DNA of 64,000 bases. It comes from Acidimicrobilacustris europaeus (GTDB lineage Bacteria > Actinomycetota > Acidimicrobiia > Acidimicrobiales > Acidimicrobilacustridaceae). The notes beneath the pieces were generated by a model. That model was not told the origin of the DNA. It saw nothing but the letters and a program-made list of their open reading frames with translations, and searched no databases. The translations under genes were made by a program, and so were the position numbers. Numbering within the stretch: position 1 is the first letter of the stretch; every line of letters starts with the position of its first letter. The stretch is from positions 496,001-560,000 of the forward strand of contig OZ239146.1 of the NCBI GenBank assembly GCA_965194515.1. Direction: 5' to 3'. Below are positions 42,783-51,345 of this stretch, piece after piece.

Positions 42783-44086
42783 GCAGTCCTCCCAAGGTGG
42801 CCCGGAATGACGGCAATCGGTGCGGAGTGAAATGACGGTCGGGGTTCGCGTGGTTCCATCTGATGAAGGCGTTCGGAGACCGCAGCTGTGATGGAGCCGA
42901 ACGCTGAGCGTGGGGGTGGAGTTCCATCGTGAAGGAATGGTTCGAGATCACGACGTAGCGGAACCATCACTGGTGTGGGCAGCGAGTGCGATGGAACGGT
43001 CTCATCGAAGAGACGCAGAATTGTTCGCGAGAGTTCAGATCGATGTCGGGTGGAACGCGGCGCTCCGAGGATGACGAGAAGAATTCTTTCGGTCTCGACG
43101 CCAAGTTCGGCGAGTTCGCGCAGGGTACGTAGGGCTCGACTCAAACCGGTGATCCCGGCTCGAACGGTGAGAACAACAAGATCGGCGTTTCTTGCGAGTT
43201 CCCGAGCCAGCAAGTTGCGATCTTCGATGTCGATCGACCCAGTTTCAGATTCGCCTTCAAAGTCGGCATCGGAGTCGGCGACGACAAGGTCGAACGAGCG
43301 ATGGATCGATGCCAATGCAGCCAAGGTCGTACGACGGCGGAGGGTGGACCAATCGCGATGCCGACGCAGACCGGGGAGGATGTCGTATCCGTGTCGGGGG
43401 CTAAACCAAAAGAAATTTCGGACTTCGTCGTTGGTTGGATTCGCAGTGCGATGGAGGTCAACAAGTTCTTGGAGCCCAGGAACAACATCGCCTAGATCAT
43501 GGAGAAGCGCTTGATCTGCGTTGAGGCTCGCATCGATGAGGCCGACTCGAGTTGGGAATGACTCGTGGCGTCTCGAGGGTTGCACAGCAAGGTGTGATGC
43601 GATCGCCATGGCGGTGGTGGATGTCCCTGATCCGCCCGGACCGAGAACCGTGATGAGGCGCCCAGGTGGCGACGAGTCAAGGGAGGTTTCATGCGCGGGC
43701 ATCTGTGATCGGTGATCGACCCCAATCGCATGATCACGAAGCGCAGCGAGGAGGTGGTGCGGTGTGACTGGTTTGGTCAATGTGTCGACGGCGCCGATGG
43801 CCAGCCAATCGCGTCGAGGGGTGGAATCGGTGATCACGATCGGGACGCACCCCGCATCTCGGGCCGTTTCAATGACGTCGCGGTCGACTCCGGTGCAGTC
43901 CTCTCCAAGCAGTACGGCAGAGAATCGACGATCGGAATGGAGGCGTGATCGAACTTCATCGATGGAGACACATCGAATGAATTCAATTGGGAGCATCGAC
44001 GAAGTTGCCCAACCTCCGATGTCGGTCAACCAGGTTGTGCGGGGGCGGGCCACGCCTAATACGACAAAGTGTTCGTCGCTCATCAT
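42779..44086 (-). CDS. TadZ/CpaE-like ParA-superfamily localisation protein
   Basis: A 435-residue protein. The N-terminal half (about 1-125) reads as a degenerate response-regulator-like receiver. From about 143 a ParA-type ATPase begins with VLGPGGSGTSTTAMAIA (deviant Walker A), then GLIDASLNADQALLHDL and a region of about 40 residues (HRSFDLVVADSDAD) resembling Walker B. TadZ/CpaE proteins mark the pole or site of pilus assembly. The extra C-terminal 60 residues are Pro/Arg-rich. Overlaps cpaB and tadA by 4 bp. Confidence 0.82.
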   Translation of the reverse strand: MMSDEHFVVLGVARPRTTWLTDIGGWATSSMLPIEFIRCVSIDEVRSRLHSDRRFSAVLLGEDCTGVDRDVIETARDAGCVPIVITDSTPRRDWLAIGAVDTLTKPVTPHHLLAALRDHAIGVDHRSQMPAHETSLDSSPPGRLITVLGPGGSGTSTTAMAIASHLAVQPSRRHESFPTRVGLIDASLNADQALLHDLGDVVPGLQELVDLHRTANPTNDEVRNFFWFSPRHGYDILPGLRRHRDWSTLRRRTTLAALASIHRSFDLVVADSDADFEGESETGSIDIEDRNLLARELARNADLVVLTVRAGITGLSRALRTLRELAELGVETERILLVILGAPRSTRHRSELSRTILRLFDETVPSHSLPTPVMVPLRRDLEPFLHDGTPPPRSAFGSITAAVSERLHQMEPREPRPSFHSAPIAVIPGHLGRTA

Positions 44087-44832
44087 CGACCTGCGACTGA
44101 TCGAGCGAGTGGTCCTGTTACCGCTGACTGGGTGCCGATGGTTTCGCCGGCAAGGGTGGATCTCACCACGGTGATTGATGCAACTTGCGCGGCGTGGACC
44201 GCGTCGAGCAACTGATCGGGGGATGTGAGGGCGAGGGTGACGATGAGTTTCCCGGAAGATCCGAGACTCCCTGTTTTCGCGTCAGTGACGCGAATGACGT
44301 TTGCGTCTCGTGCGAGGACAGTGGTGGTCGCGTCGCTCCCGGAACCGTACGTCGCCAAGACATCAACTCGCTCGCCTGCTCGGAGGTCGCCGTTAAGAGC
44401 TCTCTCTCGGTCGACTGGAAAGGAAAATTGCCGTGTTGGTTCTGTTGGTCCTCCGGTGAGGACTGCACTGCGTTGGACGAGCTCTCCCTCTCCGATTGGA
44501 GCCAGCGCCACGGCGCCCGCCAAGGCATCAACTGAGAGAAACGCGCGGAGTGATTCGGCGGTGCGCGCATCGACACTCGTGGTGGCAAGCGTTGAGCTGT
44601 CGAGTCGTTCCCCGACAGCAAGGGCTCGGCGGGATACGACAACGGATTGTTGTGGAGACCCACCTGCTCCGGAGGTGGCGAGGAATGCGGCAAGAGCGGC
44701 AGTGCTTACAAGGAGACCTCCGACGATTGTCCGGCTATTTGGTTTCCGTGGGACTCGGAGGTTCAATCGACGAAGCGTTGCGGGCGGAGTGGCTGACTCC
44801 GCTCGGGGGGATGTTGTTTGGGAACGACGCAT
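44083..44832 (-). CDS. CpaB/RcpC-like SAF-domain protein
   Basis: A 249-residue protein and first gene of the Tad operon. One N-terminal membrane helix (about 35-55, TIVGGLLVSTAALAAFLA) anchors a periplasmic SAF-like domain (about 65-125, SRRALAVGERLDSSTLA...) and a further beta domain. CpaB is a pilus assembly factor in the cell envelope. It is divergent from the BldC-like gene. GGAG lies 10 nt before the ATG. Confidence 0.8.
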   Translation of the reverse strand: MRRSQTTSPRAESATPPATLRRLNLRVPRKPNSRTIVGGLLVSTAALAAFLATSGAGGSPQQSVVVSRRALAVGERLDSSTLATTSVDARTAESLRAFLSVDALAGAVALAPIGEGELVQRSAVLTGGPTEPTRQFSFPVDRERALNGDLRAGERVDVLATYGSGSDATTTVLARDANVIRVTDAKTGSLGSSGKLIVTLALTSPDQLLDAVHAAQVASITVVRSTLAGETIGTQSAVTGPLARSVAGR

Positions 44833-44957
44833 CTCGATTGCTCTCCGGTCCTGTCACTTGTGGTGGGCGCCGCACGGTACGGAGAACGAGGTTCGGTGGG
44901 AAGAGGTCGCGTGGCCCATTTCTTCGAGCGGATGATTCGCGTACCTTGACGAGCCTG

Positions 44958-45182
44958 ATGAATGAAACGATCGACTGGATGAGCACTGCCGATGCAGCGG
45001 ACTATCTCGGAGTGCAGTCGCGCACCCTGTACCGATTCATCGATGAGGGTCGACTCCCGGCCTACCGGTTTGGTCGTGTCATCCGGCTGAAGCGCGACGA
45101 CGTCGACCTCTTTGTTCAGTCGTGTCGAATCGAACCAGGAACGCTGATCGACACTTCATCGATTGCATCAACTACGGCATAG
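44958..45182 (+). CDS. BldC-like helix-turn-helix DNA-binding protein
   Basis: A 74-residue MerR/excisionase-type DNA-binding protein. The segment MSTADAADYLGVQSRTLYRFIDEGRLPAYRFGRVIRLKRDDVDLFV is the full BldC/helix-turn-helix-17 domain (winged helix with YRFGRVIRL as the wing). BldC proteins bind direct repeats and regulate development genes in actinobacteria. It stands divergent from the Tad operon, so it may control pilus genes. The 3' end overlaps the next minus-strand gene by 67 bp. Confidence 0.85.
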   Translation: MNETIDWMSTADAADYLGVQSRTLYRFIDEGRLPAYRFGRVIRLKRDDVDLFVQSCRIEPGTLIDTSSIASTTA

Positions 45183-45667
45183 AAAACGCCGTTGTCGGGG
45201 GTACTGAGTGCAAGCAGTGAGCGGCTGAGGCTTCGTACGTTCCCTGAAATGAGATCGTTGCTGATCGCTACCGAGAGTTGATCATCGCGATCGATTCGTG
45301 ATGCCAAAAGGGTGGGCCACGATTGCGATGTCTGAGGTGCGCCGTCGCCATCGAGATGCAGACGAGTGGCGCTCCGTGCCGACGCAATAGAGGAGGTACG
45401 AATGAGGGAGGTGACCGATGAACTCACAGCGAGCTCAATTCCTCCGGGCCCCACGGTGACGATCGTTCCGCGGCGTTCGCTTCCGTTTTTGGTTGTGAGC
45501 GTCACAAACGCATTGCATTCGGCGAGGTTGGCCAAGAGTCCAATCAGCGTTGCGTCCTCGCCTCGGTGCCGATGGAGTGCGCCGAATCCGGCGCGAGATC
45601 GGGAGGAATCGGCAGTACGGGCGGAGTCAAGCAGCTGGCGAAGGGCGGGATCGGTGACGGCGTCCAC
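45116..45667 (-). CDS. Hypothetical protein with a possible small beta-barrel (Sm-like) segment
   Basis: A 183-residue protein with a GTG start. No signal or membrane segment. The segment FVTLTTKNGSERRGTIVTVGPGGIELAV (residues about 54-81), with a following IRTSSIASAR, reads like an Sm-fold barrel: strand, charged loop, GTIVTVGPGGIEL, strand. The rest is helical and polar. I recognise no family. The 3' part overlaps the BldC-like gene tail-to-tail by 67 bp. An open frame of this length with sensible composition supports it as real, but the GTG start, which touches GGGAGG directly, is doubtful. Confidence 0.55.
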   Translation of the reverse strand: MDAVTDPALRQLLDSARTADSSRSRAGFGALHRHRGEDATLIGLLANLAECNAFVTLTTKNGSERRGTIVTVGPGGIELAVSSSVTSLIRTSSIASARSATRLHLDGDGAPQTSQSWPTLLASRIDRDDQLSVAISNDLISGNVRSLSRSLLALSTPDNGVFYAVVDAIDEVSISVPGSIRHD

Positions 45668-45735
45668 CTCCCGATCATGCAGGATCGACCTCCGTGGGGG
45701 ATGAGCCGTCCGGCCCTTCTAGGATTACGGGCCAG

Positions 45736-46683
45736 ATGCCCAGCACAACCGTCAACGTCCATGTTCCCGGCAACCACCTGATGACCGGTCTTCTCGGTCA
45801 GCGCGACGAGTTGCTTCTACTTATCGAAGATGCCTTTCCCGAGGCCGACGTTCACGTGCGCGGCAACGAGATCACGGTGTCGGGCGATCAAGCCGGAACG
45901 GTTGGCAAGTTGTTTGAGGAACTTGTCGTTCTTCTTCAGCAGGGTCAGGTTCTCGAGCCCGTGTCGGTTCGGCGCAGTATTGAAATGGTGAAGGCCGACG
46001 AGCGTCCGAGCGAAGTGCTCACCACCGATGTGTTGCGCAGTGCTCGTGGTCGAATGGTGCGTCCCAAGACCAGCGGACAGAAGCGCTACATCGACGCCAT
46101 CCGCAAGAACATCGTCACATTCGGCGTTGGTCCTGCTGGTACCGGCAAGAGCTGGCTTGCAGTTGCGATGGCCGTGCAAGCACTGCAGGCCAAAGAAGTT
46201 GACCGCATCATCCTCACTCGACCTGCTGTTGAGGCGGGGGAGCGTCTGGGTTTCTTGCCTGGCGACATGATGGCCAAGGTCGATCCGTATCTTCGCCCGC
46301 TGTACGACGCTCTCTACGACATGCTCGACGCCGAAGGTGCGCAGCGCATGTTGGAACGAGGAACAGTGGAAGTTGCGCCGCTTGCTTTCATGCGCGGTCG
46401 CACGCTGAACGGTTCATTCATCATTCTTGATGAAGCCCAGAACACGACACCGGAACAGATGAAGATGTTCCTTACTCGAATTGGCTTCGGTTCAAAGGTT
46501 GTTATTACCGGCGACACCACCCAGATCGATTTGCAGGGTGGTCGAAGTGGTTTGCTCGAACTTGAACCAATCCTTTCCGGCATCGATGGACTCGAATGGG
46601 TCAAGCTCACCGCTGGCGATGTTGTTCGTCATCGCATTGTTCAGGACATCGTGAGCGCGTACGAGAACGCTTCGAAGCCTTGA
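45736..46683 (+). CDS. phoH: PhoH-like ATPase
   Basis: A 315-residue protein. An N-terminal KH-like domain (about 1-85, LIEDAFPEADVHVRGNEITVSG) is followed by a PhoH NTPase: Walker A GPAGTGKSW near 145, then LTRPAVEAGERLGFLPGDM, and Walker B ILDEAQNTTPEQMKMFLTR. The protein works in RNA metabolism with YbeY. Start is ATG 45736; TAGGAT lies 10 nt upstream. The next gene, ybeY, starts at TTG overlapping the stop (TTGA), which agrees with their known partnership. Confidence 0.93.
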   Translation: MPSTTVNVHVPGNHLMTGLLGQRDELLLLIEDAFPEADVHVRGNEITVSGDQAGTVGKLFEELVVLLQQGQVLEPVSVRRSIEMVKADERPSEVLTTDVLRSARGRMVRPKTSGQKRYIDAIRKNIVTFGVGPAGTGKSWLAVAMAVQALQAKEVDRIILTRPAVEAGERLGFLPGDMMAKVDPYLRPLYDALYDMLDAEGAQRMLERGTVEVAPLAFMRGRTLNGSFIILDEAQNTTPEQMKMFLTRIGFGSKVVITGDTTQIDLQGGRSGLLELEPILSGIDGLEWVKLTAGDVVRHRIVQDIVSAYENASKP

Positions 46684-47255
46684 ACGAGCCTCCTCGCCGT
46701 CGCCGTTTGAAGCGACGCGGTCCCGCCGAGGGTGTCGTCACCGTGTTCGTTTCCGACGAACAGGCGGCATTGCCGATCGTGGTCGAGAAGTGGCAACAAC
46801 TCGCGTTGGCAGTGTTGGTCGATGAAGGTGTTGAAGGCGAAGCAGAACTCTCGGTGATGTTTGTCGACGAGGAAACCATTGGTGATCTCAACAAACGTTT
46901 CATGGAAACCGATGGCCCGACAGACGTGCTTTCGTTTCCAATCGATGGTGATCCCAACGAGCCCGGTCGTTGGCCGGATGCTGGTGGGCCGGGACCTGAT
47001 CGCATCGAGAACGACCCTGAAGATCTTCCGCTTCTGCTCGGCGACGTTGTGATTTGTCCTCTGGTTGCCGAACGGAATGCGCCAACCCACGCCGGTTCGT
47101 TTGACGACGAAGTCGCGCTGTTAGTGGTGCACGGCATCTTGCATCTGCTGGGCATGGATCATGCCGAGGAAGCGGAACGTCTCGAAATGCAATCACGAGA
47201 ACGAGAACTGTTGGCGGCACATTACGGTCCGCTTGCTGCCGATCCATGGGTATGA
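46680..47255 (+). CDS. ybeY: Endoribonuclease YbeY (rRNA maturation factor)
   Basis: A 191-residue metal-dependent nuclease for 16S rRNA 3'-end maturation. The zinc motif HGILHLLGMDH (H-x3-H-x5-H) is intact. DGPTDVLSFPID precedes an inserted acidic/Pro-rich stretch (GDPNEPGRWPDAGGPGPDRIEN), typical of actinobacterial members. The TTG start is chosen because it overlaps the phoH stop (TTGA); GTG 46743 is an alternative that would begin at FVSDEQ. A basic N-terminal tail would be lost with it. Confidence 0.92.
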   Translation: MNEPPRRRRLKRRGPAEGVVTVFVSDEQAALPIVVEKWQQLALAVLVDEGVEGEAELSVMFVDEETIGDLNKRFMETDGPTDVLSFPIDGDPNEPGRWPDAGGPGPDRIENDPEDLPLLLGDVVICPLVAERNAPTHAGSFDDEVALLVVHGILHLLGMDHAEEAERLEMQSRERELLAAHYGPLAADPWV

Positions 47256-47266
47256 GCAAGGAGTAA

Positions 47267-48547
47267 ATGACGATGAACGTGGTTGCGGCGACATTTACAA
47301 CAGCTGATGCATGGATGACGTTTGCGATTGTGGTTTTGCTTCTGGTTTCGGTTTTCTTGTCACTGGCCGAAACAGCACTGACGCGAATGACGGTTTCGAA
47401 GGCGCAGGCGATTTCCGAAATGGGTGGTCTGGGGTCGAAGCGGATTCTGCGACTTGTCGCCCACCCAGAAGAATTTCTCAATGTCGTTCTTTTGGTGGTG
47501 CTTGTTTGTCAGCTGGTCCAAGCCACATTGGTCGGTCTGGTTGCAGACAATCTCTTTGGTGCTTGGGGACTTGTCCTCGCCACATTCGTGAATGTGGTTG
47601 TTGTGTTCGTCGTTGCTGAGGCCATTCCGAAAACTTGGGCGGTTCAGCACACGGAACGTGCATCTCGTCTTGCCACGCCACTTGTGTGGTGGATGACCCG
47701 ATTCTGGCCTTTCAAACTGGTTGCGAAAGGTCTTATCGGGCTCACCAACGTGATCATTCCGGGAAAGGGTCTGAAACAAGGCCCGTTCATTTCAGAAGCC
47801 GAAATTCTTGCCCTGGCTGATCAAGCAGTAACTGCAGACGTTCTTGAAGAAGAAGAACGCGAACTCATCGTGCAGGTCATCGAATTTGGCGACACGATCT
47901 GCCGTGAGGTGATGGTTCCTCGACCAGACATGCTGGCGCTGTCCAATACTCTGACCGTTGCCGAAGTTCTTGATGCATCTCTCGCTGCCGGTCGAAGCCG
48001 AGTGCCGGTCTATGGCGAAGGTATCGATGACGTTACGGGCATCGCCTATGTGAAGGACTTGGTGCGGGCTTCGCGTGCTGGTCGAGATGCCGTTGGCGTG
48101 AATCGATTTGCTCGGCGCGCGTATTTCGTTCCCGAGACAAAGCGTATTTCTGAGTTACTGGCGGAAATGAAGGTTCGCAAAGCTCATATGGCCGTCGTGA
48201 TCGATGAATACGGCGGCACCGCAGGATTGATCACTCTTGAAGATCTGATTGAAGAACTCATCGGCGAGATTGTTGATGAATTCGATCGTGAAGACGTGAT
48301 GGTTGAACGTCTTCCAGGCGGTGATCTGCGGGTGCAGGCCCGCATGTCGATCGATGAAGTGAGTTCGCTCGTGGGTGCGGAATTCCCCGACGGTGATTGG
48401 GACACAATTGGCGGTCTGATGTTTCACCTGCTCGGTCACGTACCGTTCGAAGGCGAAAGTGCAACAGAAGGCGAGTTCCGTCTTCGAGCAGAACAGGTGA
48501 AGGGACGTCGTATCGGCATGGTGAGGATCGAGCGGTTGCCCCAGTGA
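47267..48547 (+). CDS. CNNM/CorC-type membrane protein with CBS pair and C-terminal CorC domain
   Basis: A 426-residue protein. An N-terminal CNNM domain has about four transmembrane helices (about 15-35, 66-90, 94-115, 135-155), then a CBS pair (residues about 205-330, with VMVPRPDMLALS and IDEYGGTAGLITLEDLIEEL) and a C-terminal HlyC/CorC domain (about 340-420). Members export Mg2+ or help Co2+ resistance. ATG 47267 follows AAGGAG by 3 nt; ATG 47273 has 9-nt spacing and is also possible. It precedes era, a common order in actinobacteria. Confidence 0.92.
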   Translation: MTMNVVAATFTTADAWMTFAIVVLLLVSVFLSLAETALTRMTVSKAQAISEMGGLGSKRILRLVAHPEEFLNVVLLVVLVCQLVQATLVGLVADNLFGAWGLVLATFVNVVVVFVVAEAIPKTWAVQHTERASRLATPLVWWMTRFWPFKLVAKGLIGLTNVIIPGKGLKQGPFISEAEILALADQAVTADVLEEEERELIVQVIEFGDTICREVMVPRPDMLALSNTLTVAEVLDASLAAGRSRVPVYGEGIDDVTGIAYVKDLVRASRAGRDAVGVNRFARRAYFVPETKRISELLAEMKVRKAHMAVVIDEYGGTAGLITLEDLIEELIGEIVDEFDREDVMVERLPGGDLRVQARMSIDEVSSLVGAEFPDGDWDTIGGLMFHLLGHVPFEGESATEGEFRLRAEQVKGRRIGMVRIERLPQ

Positions 48548-49383
48548 AGTCCGGATTCGTCTCCATCGTCGGCCGGCCCAATGTGGGCAAGTCGACACTT
48601 CTGAATGCCATCCTTGGTCAGAAGGTGGCGATCACCTCAGATAAACCACAGACCACCCGATCACAGATTCGTGGTGTGTTGAATCGTCCAGATACGCAGA
48701 TCGTGTTCGTCGATACGCCCGGTATTCATCGTCCGCGCACTCTGTTGGGCGAACGGTTGAACAAGACCGCCTCAGAAATGACGAGCGGCGTCGATGTTGT
48801 CTGCCTCGTTGTCGACGCGACCGCGCCGATTGGGCCCGGCGATCGCTTCGTTGCCGAGAAAGTTCCTGCCAACGCAATCGTTATTGTGAACAAGACCGAT
48901 ATCGCTTCCCCCGACGACGTGATTGCGCAGTTGGCACGCGCCGCCGAACAGATCGACGTGTCGGCCTACTTCCCGGTTTCCGCTGTTACGGGGGCAGGCG
49001 TCGACAAGTTGGTCGCTGAGATTGTCTCTCGGCTTCCCGAAGGTCCGCTTTGGTATCCCGACGACATGGTCACCGACGTTCCCGAAGCGTTCTGGGTGGC
49101 TGAATTGGTTCGCGAGCAATTACTTGCCGTGACAAACGATGAACTTCCTCATTCGATTGCGACCCGAGTTGTCGAATGGGAATGGCCCCGCATTCGTTGC
49201 GAAATCCTCGTTGAACGCGAATCGCAAAAGGGAATCGTGATCGGCCACAAGGGCTCGGTACTCAAACAGGTCGGTATCGCTGTCCGCGAACAGTTGCCCG
49301 AAGGCGCGTACTTGGAACTGTTCGTAAAGGTCGACAAGGACTGGCAGCGCAAGTCTGGCGCCCTCGACCGTTTGGGTTTCTGA
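48544..49383 (+). CDS. era: GTPase Era
   Basis: A 279-residue GTPase for 30S maturation. G1 is GRPNVGKST at residues 9-17, G2 TTRSQIRG, G3 DTPGIHRP, G4 NKTD, and G5 is near VSAVTGAG. The C-terminal KH domain includes KGIVIGHKGSVLKQVGIAVREQL. GTG 48544 overlaps the CorC stop (GTGA). Normal length. Confidence 0.96.
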   Translation: MKSGFVSIVGRPNVGKSTLLNAILGQKVAITSDKPQTTRSQIRGVLNRPDTQIVFVDTPGIHRPRTLLGERLNKTASEMTSGVDVVCLVVDATAPIGPGDRFVAEKVPANAIVIVNKTDIASPDDVIAQLARAAEQIDVSAYFPVSAVTGAGVDKLVAEIVSRLPEGPLWYPDDMVTDVPEAFWVAELVREQLLAVTNDELPHSIATRVVEWEWPRIRCEILVERESQKGIVIGHKGSVLKQVGIAVREQLPEGAYLELFVKVDKDWQRKSGALDRLGF

Positions 49384-49389
49384 GGCGCC

Positions 49390-51294
49390 TTAACTCTCTT
49401 TGTTGAGAGCTTTCAGGAACTCTTCGACCTCGGCGCGGTCTTTGGTGCGCTTCATGGGCGGTAGTGAGTTGACGAAGTCCCAGCGGTAGTTGGCCTTGGC
49501 CATTCGAGGATCGAACACCGCAACCACGCCTTTGTCGCTCGTACTGCGAATAAGACGGCCAGCGCCCTGAGCCAGAAGCGTCGTCGCCCGAGGAATGTCG
49601 ACGACCTTGAACGCGTCGGCTTTTGCCCGTTCGCGTCGGGCCTGCAGGAGCGGATCATCGGGACGCGGGAAGGGAAGGCGGTCGATGGTGACCAGACTGA
49701 GAGTCGCCCCAGGAACGTCGACGCCTTGCCAAAAGCCCATGGTTGCGAAGAGACATGATTCGGGATCATCGGTGAATCGTTCGATGAGCGCGGGCTTTGG
49801 GTAATCGTCTTGGCCGAGGATGGGAACGTCGACGCGATCGCGCAAGGCTTCGACCGCGAGGTTGAGCGCTCGGTAACTGGTGAACAGGGCCATGGTTCGG
49901 CCGCCGGCAGCGGTAATGAGTGCTTCGAGTTCATCGTGCATCGATTCATCGAAGGTTGCGCTGCGGGGATCGGGCATATGGGCTGCGCAATAAAGAAGTG
50001 CTTGCTCGGGGTAGTCGAATGGGCTTTCAACATCGACACGCTCGAATCGCGTTTCGGGAATGCCGAGTTGAACGGGGAGTGCAAGCGGGAGTGTTGCGCT
50101 GGTGAGTACGGCAGTGGTTTGCGTCCACAGCGTTTCGTCGAGCAGTTCGCCGACATCAATCGGCGCGATGCGGAGCACCGGGAACTCAGCGGTGCCTTCG
50201 ATCCATGCGACTTCGCTGGCACGGATTTCCTGACACGAGTTGATGTCATCGATCAGCGACGTCGCTGCCTGCATGGCCCGCTGTTTGCGAGCAGTGACAT
50301 CGCCTTTGCTTTCGTCGGGAATGGCCCGAAGCGCAGTCATTGCTTTGTCGATGCGTGCTCGCGCAAGTGTGAGGATTCTCGCTGGTTCGCCGTCGAGTTG
50401 TCCGCGAACGCGTCGTCCTCGTTCTTCGGTGAGCGAGTCGCGCCACATCGAGCCAAGTTCGTCAACATCGCGCACGATGTCGGGGTCGGCGATGATTGCA
50501 GCGACGTTGCGAGCAAGAGCAGTAAATCGTCCGGCCGTAAGTTCTACGCCTGAAGTCGCTGCAACGATGTCTTCGAGTTGGTGCGCTTCGTCAATGATCA
50601 CGACTTCGTGTTCGGGAAGAACGGCGCCATGCGTTGCCAGATGCAACCCGTACAAGTGGAGGTTGACAACGACGACGTCGGCGTCAGAGGCGGCGCGGCG
50701 AGCGCGTTCGGTAAAGCAATCATCACCTTTCGGACATTTCGAGGCGCCAGGGCATTCGCGCGGCCCAACGCTTACCGCCGCCCATGCTCGGGGTGAAGGT
50801 TCAATGGTGAGTTCAGAGCGATCGCCCGTCAGCGAGGTGGTCGACCAGCGAGCGAGTGCCGCAATTTCTTCAGAGGGCGGTTTCGGCCCACCGATTTCGA
50901 GCGCGAGTTGTTCGGTCCCATCGGCATCGAGTTCTCGCACTCGTTGCAAGCAGATGTAGTTGGAGCGTCCTTTTAAGACGGCGAAAGTAAAAGGGTGGTC
51001 AAGATGCTCGGCGAGGAACGGCAGATCCTTGGTTGCGAGCTGGTCTTGAAGCGTCTTGGTCGCTGTAGCGACAACGACTCGGCGACCCGAGACGATGCAG
51101 GGCACGAGGTAGGCGAACGTCTTACCCGTACCGGTTCCGGCTTCGACAACGAGATGGTCGCCCTCGACGATTGAACGGGCGACAGCCTCAGCCATTTCGA
51201 TCTGTCCGGCGCGTTGCTCGCCAGTAGGCAGTTGGGCCGTGATCTGTTCAAGGGCCTGGCGGGTGTTGGCGACAAGTCGGTCAGCGGCACCCAT
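49390..51294 (-). CDS. DinG-family ATP-dependent helicase (XPD-like with Fe-S cysteines)
   Basis: A 634-residue superfamily 2 helicase, 5'-3' polarity expected. Walker A is EAGTGTGKT (51-59). The DEAH box is IIDEAHQLED near 235. Four cysteines at 115, 181, 187 and 193 (YICLQR and RECPGASKCPKGDDCF) form the 4Fe-4S site between the two helicase halves. C-terminal motif VI is in LAQGAGRLIRSTSDKG. The gene lies between era and uppS on the opposite strand. A role in replication-repair or R-loop removal follows from the family. Confidence 0.9.
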   Translation of the reverse strand: MGAADRLVANTRQALEQITAQLPTGEQRAGQIEMAEAVARSIVEGDHLVVEAGTGTGKTFAYLVPCIVSGRRVVVATATKTLQDQLATKDLPFLAEHLDHPFTFAVLKGRSNYICLQRVRELDADGTEQLALEIGGPKPPSEEIAALARWSTTSLTGDRSELTIEPSPRAWAAVSVGPRECPGASKCPKGDDCFTERARRAASDADVVVVNLHLYGLHLATHGAVLPEHEVVIIDEAHQLEDIVAATSGVELTAGRFTALARNVAAIIADPDIVRDVDELGSMWRDSLTEERGRRVRGQLDGEPARILTLARARIDKAMTALRAIPDESKGDVTARKQRAMQAATSLIDDINSCQEIRASEVAWIEGTAEFPVLRIAPIDVGELLDETLWTQTTAVLTSATLPLALPVQLGIPETRFERVDVESPFDYPEQALLYCAAHMPDPRSATFDESMHDELEALITAAGGRTMALFTSYRALNLAVEALRDRVDVPILGQDDYPKPALIERFTDDPESCLFATMGFWQGVDVPGATLSLVTIDRLPFPRPDDPLLQARRERAKADAFKVVDIPRATTLLAQGAGRLIRSTSDKGVVAVFDPRMAKANYRWDFVNSLPPMKRTKDRAEVEEFLKALNKES

Positions 51295-51332
51295 GAGACG
51301 ACGATGGTACCGGCGGCGTCGCAGGTCGGCGG

Positions 51333-51338
51333 TAACGT
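51333..51338 (+). promoter_or_regulatory. -10 box of a probable leaderless uppS promoter
   Basis: TAACGT lies 7 nt before GTG 51346. Confidence 0.45.
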
Positions 51339-51345
51339 CGCATGC

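Noticed and set aside
49810..50553. 247-codon frame antisense to the DinG-family gene
   Set aside because: No motif; shadow of the helicase.
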